Source: Sipunculus nudus (taxonomy: Eukaryota > Annelida > Sipuncula > Golfingiida > Sipunculidae). Taken from it: DNA of 64,000 nt. The notes below the pieces were generated by a model. The model was not told the DNA's origin. It did no database searches and saw only the letters and a list, made by a program, of their open reading frames with translations. The stretch lies in NCBI GenBank assembly GCA_026874595.1, contig CM049321.1:10277979-10341978 (forward strand), given 5' to 3'. Below are positions 1 to 12,690 of this stretch, in pieces. Within the stretch, counting starts at the first letter, position 1. The number at the start of each line of letters is the position of its first letter. Position numbers and translations under genes: made by a program.

Positions 1-375
1 CCCGACAATAATGTCAAGAGAGTGTTCTGGCGCGAATAAGATTGATATTTAATACTTAGTCAAATGACAGGCAACGTGACCTTGTAAATGTGTACAGATG
101 GGACCTTTAGTAACATTGTATTGTTGACAGCAAAGAAAGAATTACTTAACTTTCTTTTAACGAAGAAACAATTGTAACAGTGGTAAATAATGTGCAATAG
201 GAATTCACTTTTTTCCTTGTAGCATGGAAAATCTAAGAAAAGAAAAGCTGCACGATCAGGTGTTGTCACCAAATTGGATTTCAGACAAATTTTATATGGC
301 AAGGACAGATCTAGAAACTAGAATTTGTCTGAAAGAAATTACATCATAGCATATATCGTCCAAAAGAACTCCCCT

Positions 376-2123
376 CTAAGCCTCAGCAAACGGGACTGAT
401 TTTTCACAAATGGATCCCATTGGTGTACCTTCGCAGGCGAAGTCGTTCCAACACCACTTGTAGTCTCTCCGCAATCCTGCACAGTCTTCATCCCTGTCTC
501 CATGCTAAAAATTGTTTGGTTCGGAGGCGCACCAGTCAGCGTACATCATTCCTTCACCAGATGATTGCCATCGCCAAATGTCCTCCTCCTTGATATCATT
601 GCCACCAATCCATATTGCAACCGTATGCCGGAGGGCTGAAAAAAAAGTGTAAGAATATGTGTTTGTGTCTATCTGAACTTAAATTTACAGTTATATGTAT
701 GTGTGCGTACAATTGGAATGAAATTGGCTGTGGACACATGGTTGTCGCTCATGTCAATTTCTCTCAATGTTGTTTACATAATAATAATATGTTAATGATT
801 ATATGTTTAAATGAACATTAAAGCGCAGAAGCATGAATGAATAAATTATGCAATCCCCCCCCTCCCCTATACACACACAAACGATAATCCTTGAAAAATG
901 TAGAATCATCTCAATTATCACAATCTTGGATTCCTCCAAATAATTAAATGTTAGCTTGAGGGTCACTATCTTTATCGGGGACCTCCAATACAGGCATGTC
1001 ATCCATGTGTAAGTAATCCTCCGGAATATACGACTAATAGAACATTGCGCTTTAACATATCAGGTTATGATGACTTTGAGGGATTGTAGAATCGCGCTTT
1101 ATGACGTGAAGCCAGTCTGACCAACCCGGCTGCTGCTTAAGGATTTCTTTCAGGTGGTCATTTTCCTCCTTATTGTCGATGGTGACGAGATCTTCACTGA
1201 GGCGTTGGCAGTGTACTCTTGCCTCGAACCACGTCATTACTCCTGTTTCTGTTCGATAGCAAGACACAGACAGCCAGGGCTGGCTCGTGTCGTCATACGG
1301 GTCCGTGTACCCAGAGGGACAGGCACCTGCATTATAAAGGCCAATTACTCAGTATTTTTAAAAGAAATGGTTTATTTCATAAACCCATATATTTAAAACA
1401 TTCGTGAACTTCCTGTTCACAAAATGAGTATATGATACTCATTTATTAAAGGTTATATATTTAAGATGAACATTCGTTTGCAGTTGCGATTTGTTATTAT
1501 ATTTAGGTTGCAGATCATCAATTTATTTACAGCAACCATCTTTCCTTGCACAGTTTTAATCACTCGTACAATCTCCGTAGATGTAACTTACCGCTCTTTG
1601 GTATGCGACATGATGGTTGAATCATCAATCCTATATCGTGAGTAGATGCCTGTAGGATGCATGTATTTGCTTCCATTTTAATACCAATACATCTGGGCTT
1701 CTCTGATCTGTTACACATTTCCTGGCATTTCATGCGTGTCATTCATGTTCCATGAACACGTTTCAGCTCAACAGTGAGAATGTTGGAGGAAAAAGCACTG
1801 CTCCCTACAACATAATTTACATTTTGCGCCATGTTATCTGAAGCTTTTGTGATAAGCAGGATATCTGCTTGGATATACTTGGAATCGGATACATAAAAAA
1901 TGATTAACTCGTTAGGCCTTATGGGTATAAAGCATCCGATGTTCTTATCAATAAGCATTCAATCTGTCAGGATTCTTTCGGCAATTATTTCTTGTTCATC
2001 CATCTTTATAAGCATGGTCAACGGCATAAATATGTATGAAGCGGGAACATATTTTAACTATTATAACTATTCTTAGTAGTTACCTTGGCAAAGATAGAAA
2101 GCAATCAGCAAAATGGTCTTCAT
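376..2123 (-). pseudogene. C-type lectin copy A1, two in-frame stops
   Basis: Same four-exon layout as the intact copy at 20326-22162, with identical exon lengths: 2084-2123 (signal, starts MKTILLIAFYLC), 1592-1843 (PAN-like), 1126-1326 (first CTLD half) and 376-635 (second CTLD half). The second exon has TGA at 1743-1745 where the intact copy has GGA. The last exon has TAG at 505-507, directly after the EPNNF stretch. The rest, including WCWND and the last cysteine, would still read through in frame. The acceptor of the second exon (ends CACAAAAG) has a poorer pyrimidine tract than its A2 counterpart. It is most likely a recent pseudogene. Sequencing error is possible, but two independent stops make that less likely. 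Confidence 0.85.
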
Positions 2124-2724
2124 CCTAAAGAGTTATCTAAAAATAATATTAAAAAATTGACATTATATTGATTTACGAGACCTTGATATATCCTCTAGAT
2201 GACAAGAAATTCATTTTATTTTTAAATGAACAAGTAACACGGTACATGTAGATTGACACATTTAAAACATAATTATACATTACCATTCCCTCTAGAAAAT
2301 TTGAAAGCGCTGTGCGTTACGGCATAAGGATAATTAAAAGTTTATATCTTATATTATTTGATTTCTTTTCAAATGAAGTTTTTGTATTGTATTTCTTTAA
2401 TAAATCAAAAGCAATGCTACTGACATGCATATTCAGAAATTAATCAGATTCCGATTAGGACGTTATTTTGTCCTCATGATATGATTTACACGCAGACTTT
2501 GTAAACACCTTAAATGAACTATCGTTGTGTTGGTTACAAGGATTTCGTAAAAATAGTAACATTCCGTTACCATTAGACCAATGATGACAATAAAACAATT
2601 GTCAGTGCTTTTAGCTTTCATTACAGATATCTGTCAGGTTCATGTAATTATGACAATTCTGATATAAATATAAATAAATCGGGAACAATTGTTTGTTTTT
2701 AAATAGCCAATTCTTAGTGCTTAC

Positions 2725-2767
2725 CGGCGCAAAGATAAAATGTTATGAGCATATCTGTTTTCTTCAA
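2725..2767 (-). pseudogene. Extra signal-peptide-like exon remnant (A1)
   Basis: The minus strand reads LKKTDMLITFYLCAG followed by a GTAAG donor, very like the lectin signal exons (MKT..LIAFYLC) about 600 bases away. The expected start codon is TTG. It has a direct counterpart at 22776-22818. The region 2530-2650 matches the candidate exon at 22563-22683 but has early stops. Probably a leftover of a further duplicated gene. Confidence 0.4.
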
Positions 2768-4293
2768 AAGGTATTAACGCATCTGAAAAAAAACCCCGTA
2801 AAACAGGTTTCGCATAATAATGTATTCCTTTAAACCCTTGATATATTCTTCGAATGGGCACGTCTCTTTTTCTTTAATCAATTAGTGTCCATGACTATTA
2901 ATGTATCAGTTGAAGGGATATCAAAGAATTCAACAGCACAATGGTTAACATTTCTCACACACACACACAGACACACAGACACACCACACTCAACTAGTGT
3001 TACCGTTGGACGCAAGATAGTTAAAAATTAATAAAGCTGTCAGTATGTCCAGCTTGTATGAAAGTTATCCATCAAATCATTGTTCTCTCTTTATTCATGC
3101 ACAATAACTGCTCCATCAGGTGTATTTAGGTGCGTTGAGAAGTTGTTCTAGTATACTGCTTGCATGTCAGCCTTTATTTCTGATAAAGAAAGATGTGAAA
3201 ATGTGGGACCATCTCAGTGCTGGATCAAATCTATCTACTTGTTAATCTTTTCAGCAACAATTGTCAATGTGGTATTTTATTATAATCAATGTATCGATTT
3301 TAAGCACACCAGGTACCGTTCCGTATTACATCCATTATATTTCGGCAAGGTGATAATAAGATAATAGGAAAATCTGTCTATCGAATTCGTGTATTCGACA
3401 AAAGACCGGCCGATATCTGCATGTCATGCCATGCCATACACATACCCAACAAACAAATCCTGAAAAAGGGAAATTGTCCTATTTCAGGTGACGGGGAGGG
3501 GGTCGCTATATAAACTGGAGATATGAAATTAAGATGCCGAAGTTCGATGATTAATGCAATACTGATTATTCAGTAGATGAGTTTGATTGATTAGATGTAT
3601 GGACCACACTTTGGGGTATGACACCTCAATAGAACTATCATAATTGTCAAATCCAGTGTTTAATCTTGAGTAGCACATCTGTTTTTAACACAGGCAAAAT
3701 ATCTGTAACAACCACACATTTCGCCATCTATGGTTCTTTGGGAACACTGGTATTTTGTTTAATATACGGACTGGGCTGCATGTAAAATTTCTCACTGGCA
3801 TTTGTGCATATGACCTCGTTTAACATGGGCATCCGGATCATTATGAATAAAAAAAAAAAACTGATAATCTACTTTTTAGACTGATTATGTGATATATGAA
3901 TAGATTCATTTTAGTAAATGTTTACCTGGCCTCATTTTTAATTATGGAGCTATCGATCCTCATCTTAATTTGAAATAATACCCCTGACATCAATAAGCTG
4001 CAACTTTTACTGAAGAAATAACGATAAAAGTGGTAGGTTACCACGACATTAACACTATACGTGAATACACAATGTACCCATGTGTTCATATACTCACATA
4101 TCCCTGAAATGCCCAAATGCACGTCCTTACAAATGGGATTCTGAGACTCTTAATGATAAATAAAACTTTGTCGATTCCTGTATTATCTTTTTGGTCGATA
4201 TTTGCAGAAGAAATTACCTGAAAATCCGTAAAAGTATAATTGCTATATCTCAACTACCTTCTGCAATTTTCCATCTGGATATACAAAAGTTCC

Positions 4294-4294
<1 letters not shown>

Positions 4295-4335
<41 letters not shown>
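4295..4335. repeat. (TA)n microsatellite
   Basis: About 41 bases of alternating T and A, in the same position in A2 at 24,309-24,350. The neighbouring 2,770-4,290 is AT-rich block-A spacer with no gene seen. Confidence 0.95.
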
Positions 4336-4336
<1 letters not shown>

Positions 4337-4439
4337 TGTTTTAATTAACATCTTCAATAAATATCTATTCGTATGTGAACTGTATCCCTGTACTTGTGTC
4401 AGGTCTCACATATTGGCTCGGAGTGAAGCGATCTTGTGA

Positions 4440-4840
4440 TAGCACGGTGTGGCTACAGCTGGCTCTTTAGGCGATTCAAATGACCTAGAACTGCACAAAG
4501 CCTAAGGTGGACCCTTTTATAATTTTTTAATCTATGTGCTGTCTAATGGTAACTGACATTTACCACTGGCTGGTCAAATCCCTGCTTGGGCATGGAAAGC
4601 ATAATACGGTGATGACTGCTATAAGAAACACCGAAACACCGCTCTGGTCATGTATATCTCAATGAACACCCTCAAGCTAAAGCCACATCGACAAGATTAC
4701 CTCTTTACTCCCACGACCGTCTTATTAGAGTTTCAGCTAATGAGCAGATTATGAATGAAAAGATTTGAACCAGCAAACACATATCAATAGTTTGATGGCT
4801 TGTGATTGGTCAATGCTAATCCCAGCAGTAACTTTGGGGA
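4440..4840. repeat. Dispersed 400-bp repeat R1, copy in A1
   Basis: Contains GTGTGGCTACAGCTGGCTCT followed by TTAGGCGA. Close relatives lie at 13,610-13,950 and 24,500-24,960. It is non-coding by inspection and probably a short mobile element. Its ends were not resolved. Confidence 0.55.
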
Positions 4841-5119
4841 CACATACTTTGAAGAAATCTACATTTGTTTTTACCTTTTAATAAATTTAAGTTAAAACGA
4901 CTCAAGAAAACCAAAAGTTTGTTTTTTCCCCTCCTGAGTATGAAAATATGTTTAGGATATGTTAAATTAGTAGGTATATATCAAATCTATTTAAGCAATC
5001 AAACATGTCTTTTAAAATATTTTATGAATTATTGTGTGAATGATTGCTAAAACGTATTTAAATTAATTTTACATTCCAAACATCAAACATTTCATATATA
5101 TCAATAATACGTTTGGCTA

Positions 5120-5400
5120 ATAACTGTGCTGTAAATATTCTTGATATGTAAACCTTTGGATCATAAAACTATTTTTATTATTCTGCGGGCTGCACGGCGT
5201 TCTGGAAACTTGAAACTTGCAGGGCGGGTGCAGGATGAAAGAAAATTTTGTGAGGCGGGTGCAGGTCCTATTTTTTTCATTGATCGCGGGACGGGCTACG
5301 GGCTCACAGGGTATTATGCGTTGCGTGGGCAGGTTCATTTTTTTTTGGCCCGAAGAGGGCCCTAGAACCACATGTTCGAAGACAATAAAATGAGTATTGC
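5120..5400. repeat. GC-rich hAT-like element end, copy in A1
   Basis: A GC-rich stretch (GCGGGCTGCACGGCG, then GGGCGGGTGCAGG) ending in GGCCCGAAGAGGGCCCTAG. It matches the right end of the elements at 13,238-14,519 and 32,311-32,967. A1 seems to have received this part from a B-type block, since the sequence just after it (5,380-5,450) resembles the region before the B-type signal exon. No left end was found. Confidence 0.5.
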
Positions 5401-5659
5401 GGGGACACCTTTAATTTGCCTATCCTTTGTGCTAACCCATTCTTTTAGCTTACCGTTTTGCTTTCTTTTTCCTTACAAACGGGATCCTGAAAATTAAGTA
5501 GCTTAAGTAGAATTAACAGAATGAAGAATATCCCTTTGGTGCCAGTCATATGACCTATATGTATATATACGTAGGCAATAAGGTATTGGCATTTTTATGA
5601 ATTGATTTATACAAAATGTTAAATTTTCCGATGTGACACATATCTCTGAAATGCCATTT

Positions 5660-7567
5660 TCCTTAAAATGGCGGGCATATCTTAAAGGTCTTATTTATGA
5701 ATTTTATACTTCATGTAAAACATTTATAAACAAAGCGGCATCTTGAAAAGTTACTAAAATCCATTTCTAATTAACAAGGCTGGTATATTTTATTGTTATC
5801 CTTGCTTGATTAGATTAAGGTGCTTTCGTTTTGTGACATTTTTTTCTACATGTGGTATTTTTGTCAATGTTTTCACTTTCCGTACTGACAGCAGATTATA
5901 TTCTCTAATTAAGCCTGCAAAAAGTGGACCGTTATTATTATTGGTCAATTCTGTGACTGTGAGGGTGTAATGGTGTGTGTGGCGGGGATACAGTCCTCTG
6001 GACATTTTCTACTTGTCTGGCATATCTTTAAGGTCTCTTTACCTGAACAGGTTAAGGTCACACGTTCATGGATTGTCGGATTATTTATGAATTTTATACT
6101 CCATGTCAAACATTTATAAACAAAGCAGCATTTAAAAAAAAATTACTAAAATTTATTTCTTATTAACAAGGCTGGTATATTTTATTGTTATCCCCGCTTG
6201 ATAAGGTGAAGGTGCTTTCATTTTGTGATATTTTTTCTACATGTGATATCTTTGGCAATGTTTTCACTTTCCGTACTGACAGCAGATTATATTCTCTAAT
6301 TAAGCCTGCAAAAATGGACCGTTATTATTATTGGTCAATTCTGTGACTGTGAGGGTGTAATGGTGTGTGTGGCTGGAATACAGTCCTCTGGACATTTTCT
6401 ACTTGTCTGGCATATCTTTAAGGTCTCTTTACCTGAACAGGTCAAGGTCACACGTTCATGGATTGTCGGATTATTTATGAATTTTATACTCCATGTCAAA
6501 CATTTATAAACAAAGCAGCATTTAAAAAAAAAATTACTAAAATTTATATCTTATTAACAAGGCTGGTATATTTTATTGTTATCCTCGCTTGATAAGGTGA
6601 AGGTGCTTTCATTTTGTGATATTTTTTCTACATGTGATATCTTTGGCAATGTTTTCACTTTCCGTACTGACAGCAGATTATATTCTCTAATTAAGCCTGC
6701 AAAAATGGACCGTTATTATTATTGGTCAATTCTGTGACTGTGAGGGTGTAATGGTGTGTGTGGCCGGAATACAGTCCTCTGGACATTTTCTACTTGTCTG
6801 GCATATCTTTAAGGTCTCTTTACCTGAACAGGTTAAGGTCACACGTTCATGGATTGTCGGATTATTTATGAATTTTATACTCCATGTCAAACATTTATAA
6901 ACAAAGTAGCATTTTAAAAAAAATTACTAAAATTTATTTCTTATTAACAAGGCTGGTATATTTTATTGTTATCCTCGCTTGATAAGGTGAAGGTGCTTTC
7001 ATTTTGTGATATTTTTTCTACATGTGATATCTTTGGCAATGTTTTCACTTTCCGTACTGACAGCAGATTATATTCTCTAATTAAGCCTGCAAAAATGGAC
7101 CGTTATTATTATTGGTCAATTCTGTGACTGTGAGGGTGTAATGGTGTGTGTGGCGGGAATACAGTCCTCTGGACATTTTCTACTTGTCTGGCATATCTTT
7201 AAGGTCTCTTTACCTGAACAGGTTAAGGTCACACGTTCATGGATTGTCGGATTATTTATGAATTTTATACTCCATGTCAAACATTTATAAACAAAGTAGC
7301 ATTTTAAAAAAAATTACTAAAATTTATTTCTTATTAACAAGGCTGGTATATTTTATTGTTATCCTCGCTTGATAAGGTGAAGGTGCTTTCATTTTGTGAT
7401 ATTTTTTCTACATGTGATATCTTTGGCAATGTTTTCACTTTCCGTATTGACAGCAGATTATATTCTCTAATTAAGCCTGCAAAAGGGAGACCGTTATTGT
7501 TATTGGTCCGTTCTGTGACTGTGAGGGTGTGTGTGTGATGGTGTGTGTGTCCTCTGGACATTTTCAT
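5660..7567. repeat. 390-bp satellite, about 4.9 tandem units
   Basis: The anchor CTTGAT(T/A)A falls at 5805, 6197, 6588, 6978 and 7368, giving periods of 392, 391, 390 and 390. The middle units are nearly identical, differing mainly in A-run length. The first unit lacks about 45 bases after the AAGGTC motif and the last has extra TG repeats. Each unit carries an antisense open stretch starting MSRG or similar, which is a by-product of the repeat. Block A2 has one unit at about 26,935-27,330. Confidence 0.9.
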
Positions 7568-7569
7568 AT

Positions 7570-10530
7570 GATGACAAACGATTTAACTAGTATGACAGTT
7601 ACCCAAAATTTGAAACTAAATTTTACTCACCACTTTTTGACAGATTACCTCTTATTATTACCTGTAGAACTACCTTCATAATCCATATGACTTTTTCGTC
7701 TTATTCAAAGCGCTGCTCTTGAATCCATTTTCTTTTAATGTAAAGTTTGATTATATTATCGAATTTTCAATACAGCAACACACAACATGCACTATGATGT
7801 AGAACTCTGATGTCTTTGGATCTTCATGGCACTTCGGATTTACATTACATATTATACATATATTTTATAACAATGAACATAATTTATATTAGTTTATAAA
7901 TAAATGACACATTGTGATAGCTTAGCATATGGTATCAAAGCTTTGAGGTAGATTCCTGTATAATTCCTTTGTTTTGAGTGATATTAAACAATGTATTGAT
8001 AGCTTCGATTATTTATTTATTATTATTATTGCATATATTTTGACAGATTTTCCAATAGTTATGACTAAAATAGCGATTTCAATGTAGTTTATTTAACATT
8101 TTGTACTAATCAATCTGTTTATATTTACTTGTCTTATTTTTTGTCATGTTAAAATACAAAACATTATTATCTTAAATTTATGAAATTATCTGATTGAGAC
8201 GTGTATGTGATAACACTGGTTTACATGACAAATTTTGTTGAGTTCATTTCCGGGCCATTAAAGTATATTCTACTCTTGGCTAGGAAGCCAATTTTGACAT
8301 ACACACTCATGTGAGCACCAGCTTTGCCCAATTACCAGCCTACGTTTGTCACTGAGAATGCACATGTATGCAGGGACTTACTGCTTATGGTAATTCTCTC
8401 AATCAGTGTACGTATGCCTGACATTAACAGATTTGTGCCAATTCACATAATTGTTAATACTGCTAGGATGAAGCATTTCTATAGAGTTCACTTGATTTTT
8501 GTAAAGGCTTATACTATATATGAATTGATCCTGTTTAGGAAATTTGGAGGGTGATTAACTTCATCTAAGAGGTCACTATGTATATCTTTAATACTTACTG
8601 AGCTTGGATAATCTCGGATAGGCCACATTAATATATTTTGGGTTTTCTCCCAGCTTCTCCTGTTACCGTTAGCTATTGAGCGTCAATATTTGAGCTGTTG
8701 GAAGTGCATTGTATAAGATATTTTAACAATTTTTGCGATCGATGTAAAATAATTAAAATTTATATTTAAGTCTAAAACGTGACACATGTCTATGAATAAA
8801 GGAAATACCTCTAAAAATAAAAAATGACTTTTTAAAACCATTAAACGGGAACGCTTGCTGTGGGATAGCTATCACATTGATTGATATTCATATCAAACTC
8901 CTTTATAAACCTTAAATTATTATGCACTGAAATAATTAATATGTCAATCTTTTTCAATGGAAGCCATAAATATTATACTTACCTTACATCATGGAGTGTT
9001 ATATAGAGTTATGACACAGTGGCACCTCTGTCTAGGCGTTTAAACAGCAAGGTAGTTGTTTAAAATTGTTTTCTCTACGATCTGGTCGACAATAACAGCG
9101 TTTTAGTTTAGGCTAGAGGATATAGTCATGTAATATTTTCTTTAAAAATATTTGCATTAGAATTTCATTAAAGAATACATAGAAGCATATTTGTTTATTA
9201 TGTCTTTAATGGCTAGGCACCCCTGCAAAGAGTAATAGATGTTCATGGGTGTGCTTTGTCGCCATTAATCTATCTGATGATAACAGCATTTAAAATGTCC
9301 CTGGGTCACTTGACGTTTATTATCACAAATTCATGTAACACGGCCATGACACTTATAGCCATTTTGATAATGAGTTGGTTTTGTATGATCTTTGATATGA
9401 GCATTAAATCGTTTATATTATATATAACTGTTATAACTATCGCCGAATAAAGATTTAAGTATAATCCTTTTGGCGAATGTTAATACACATTTAAATAAAC
9501 TGATATATATCATCGGTGTGTTTCCAAGTATTTTTAGTTAATCAAAATATGATCTTCAAGAAAATTCTCCGTTTTTTTTTAATAATGTCTCTATCTACAG
9601 ATTAATCGGATATTGATTACACCACACTGCCCGTAAAATAATATGATTACTCAAGCACAATCATTCGAATGATGATATTGATAATATTTTGTATTTTTAA
9701 TTTAAGCTTGAAATTTCCTGAATGAAAGGTCGTAACACGTAGCTTCTTATATAACATTTTTCAATAACTAGTAAAAAATATAGATAATGTACAAGGAAGC
9801 ACTTCATATAACCTGGTATGTAATGAATATTCACGAAAATGTCTGCACTTTTGATGCACATCGGATGCACTTCAGATGCATAAAATAAATTTTATGAGAG
9901 TTCAGATATTTCTTTTTATCTTAAATCTTTACCTGAGAACCTTCAATTTACAAATGCCAATTCAAATGTAGTATCTCTGAATAATAATTACGAATAATAA
10001 TTTAGAATAATATCATCTTTTCTCAGCAACCCCATAGGCTAAATTTATCATTAACCTATACACACTTATTATTTCAGGCTGGTAAATCTATTTCAGTAGC
10101 AAATACGAGGATAATGCGTTATCCCAAGCCTGCTAAAAGTTTTCGATAATGATGTTTTATAAACTACAATTTACATATAATCCTTAGCATTAAGCTTCAT
10201 TTGCCTTGCATGGTATTGATAAACGTTTAATTATTGATAATAACAATAAAGTCACAGCTACATGCTTTTACCTTGTTAAAAAATATTAACTTTATTATGT
10301 AGTATTTCATACTTAGTGAGCTACCGTGGTATAAAAGGTATCCCCAAAATGTGATTTAGCAATTACTTGCTTTTCCCAGGACAAGTATTTCAATATATAA
10401 AGTTATTTCGAAAGAGTATACCTTAGATATAGGCACTCCACGTTGCAATAAACACGGATCGATATTATTCGTTTATAATTTTATGACCTAACTCTGTTCC
10501 TCTTGCATCAATGAGTCATTTATGTCGACG
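7570..10530. other. AT-rich spacer of block A1, no gene seen
   Basis: No convincing exon or RNA gene was seen. It is homologous to 27,360-30,560, including short open stretches near 9,256-9,450 and 29,079-29,306 whose frames do not stay conserved, so they were not called as genes. Confidence 0.6.
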
Positions 10531-11522
10531 ATATTACATTATATATATATGTTGTATATTTGTATATTTTTTTAAAGGGCTCTGATAATGCAAGTGGGTT
10601 GGGACTGGTAACCACACGGTTATCTTTATATATGACTACCTTAAATGTTTGTTCGTTTAATGAGAATCTGAGCAGTATAAACTGTAGCTGCTGACAGAGC
10701 CACAAACAGAAAACGGTTCAATGCTTTCAGAGGCTGAATGAAATCAGAACGTGAGACAGGCTGAATTAAGTCAAATTCATGAAAATATGACGTCTTAAGA
10801 GGAGGAAATTTCTGAAAGTATACTCTTGACCAAACAAGATTGCAATAGTGATATATGTATTTATCTATTCCGAGAGCTTTAAATCTATAGGGATTTCGAA
10901 ATGACCTAAAGTGTCAGTTTGGAACCTTCATTAAATTAAAATTGCAATAGAACATTGGTAGGGCACTTAATTAAATCATCAATGTACAAAGTTCCCAGAA
11001 AACAAAATAAATCCAATCAGGACTCGACCCCTAACAAATTATTTGGCCAAATTAACATTAACAGATTTTATAAGAATATTGAAAATATTTATTTATAATC
11101 ATTATCTTGTGGAAAGAGGATAATTTACAGAAAAGAACTTTTCCAATAATCAGAGTAGAAATATTTTCTTTGTCAGCGGTAATTGAAATCCAAACCTTGC
11201 CAGGGAGTCATTATTTTGGATCAAATATCCCCAGTCCCATTACACGCCTCCGCCCGTTCCCGACCAAATGTCAGGAAAGTTTACCGGCGGGAATTCGATT
11301 GATATTCAATACTAAATCAAATAACAGGCAACTTAGCATTATAGATATATGCAGATGGGATCTTTATTGACCTTGCATGGCTGACAGCAATGAAAGAGTC
11401 ACTTTTGTGCAATCGGAATTCACTTTAATTCTTTATAGCAAGCAAAATCCCTTAAAGTACATGTTCAAGCAGCAGTCACTTGATCATGTCACGTGAAATA
11501 AATAACATCAAAGCATATAGCG

Positions 11523-11841
11523 TCAAAAGTAGTCTCTTCTAACCTGCAGTAAACGGGACGGATTTTTTACAAATGGATCCCCTTGTGGATGGTTGCAGGA
11601 AAATCGTTCCAACACATATTTGTACTCTCTCTGCAGTACTGCGCAGTCGTCATCCCTGAACCCACATCCATCGTAGTTTGGTTCAGAAGGGCACCAATCA
11701 TCATACATCATTCCTTTACCACATGATTGCCATCGTCCAATGTCCTCCCCCTTGAGATCATTACATCCAATCCATGTTGCCCCCGAACGTCGGATAGCTG
11801 AAAAATACGTAGGAAGGAATGTGTGTGTTCATCGGAATGTA

Positions 11842-11888
<47 letters not shown>

Positions 11889-12621
11889 GTTTGTATGTAT
11901 AGTCAAGCTCAGTAGTGTAAATGAATTAAACACACACTCCCCAGGAAAGCTAGGATTCCTCCAGATAATAAACTGTGGGCATGAGGATCAATAATCTCCA
12001 AAGGAACCATGTTATCCGTTTGTTAGTACTCCTCCTAGATAAACGACTGATAGGACACAGAATAACAGGTCTTTAAAACATCAGGGTATGATGACTTGAA
12101 CGATGGTACAATCGCATTTTATGGCTTTAATTCAGTCTGGCCAACCTGGCTGGTGTTTCATGATTTCTTTCAGATGTTCCTTTTCCTCCTTATTGTCGAT
12201 GGTGACGAGATCTCTATTTAGGCGTTTGCAGTTTCCCTTTGGCTTGAACAACGTCATTACTCCTGTTTCTGCAATGCAAGACACAGACATCCCGGGTTGG
12301 CTCGTGTCATCATACGGGTCGCTGTACTCAGTAGGACAGACACCTGTATTGTAAAGGCCAATTAATCAGTAATTTTAACGATTTTGACATGAGATTAGAG
12401 ATATTTGGAAAGTTTTTTACTTAAGTCGCAGGTTGGTTTTTGTCCAAATTATTTTGTTGCAAGGACGATTTAATGGCAAGACAAACATATTTATTTCAAA
12501 ATTTCCTGAACTTCCAAAGTCTTATGGGTAACTGATACTTATTTATTAGTGGAAATTGGACATTGCTTGACTGTTAAGGACTCAATATTCAATTGTGATC
12601 TGGTAGTATTTTAAGTTAAAG

Positions 12622-12690
<69 letters not shown>

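Larger units (their letters stand above)
1..10800. repeat. Tandem array block A1
   Basis: Homologous along most of its length to block A2 (19,900-31,430), for example 1-100 to 19,970-20,070, 2,500-4,330 to 22,540-24,350, 7,570-10,530 to 27,360-30,560, and 10,570-10,770 to 31,210-31,420. Main differences: A1 has about five satellite units where A2 has one, A1 has 4,830-5,590 where A2 has a different 1.9-kb stretch (24,960-26,860), and A2 has an extra 660 bases at 30,545-31,205. Boundaries are approximate. Confidence 0.8.

Noticed and set aside
5796-7567. Antisense frames in the satellite (starting MSRG or MKMSRG) as a repeated gene
   Set aside because: Same frame in each unit simply because the unit repeats. 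It is broken in several units, with no domain and no splice or start context.
9256-9450. Small membrane-like protein (FIITNSCNTAMTLIAILIMSW)
   Set aside because: The A2 counterpart at 29,079-29,306 changes frame and stop position, as expected for non-coding AT-rich DNA.
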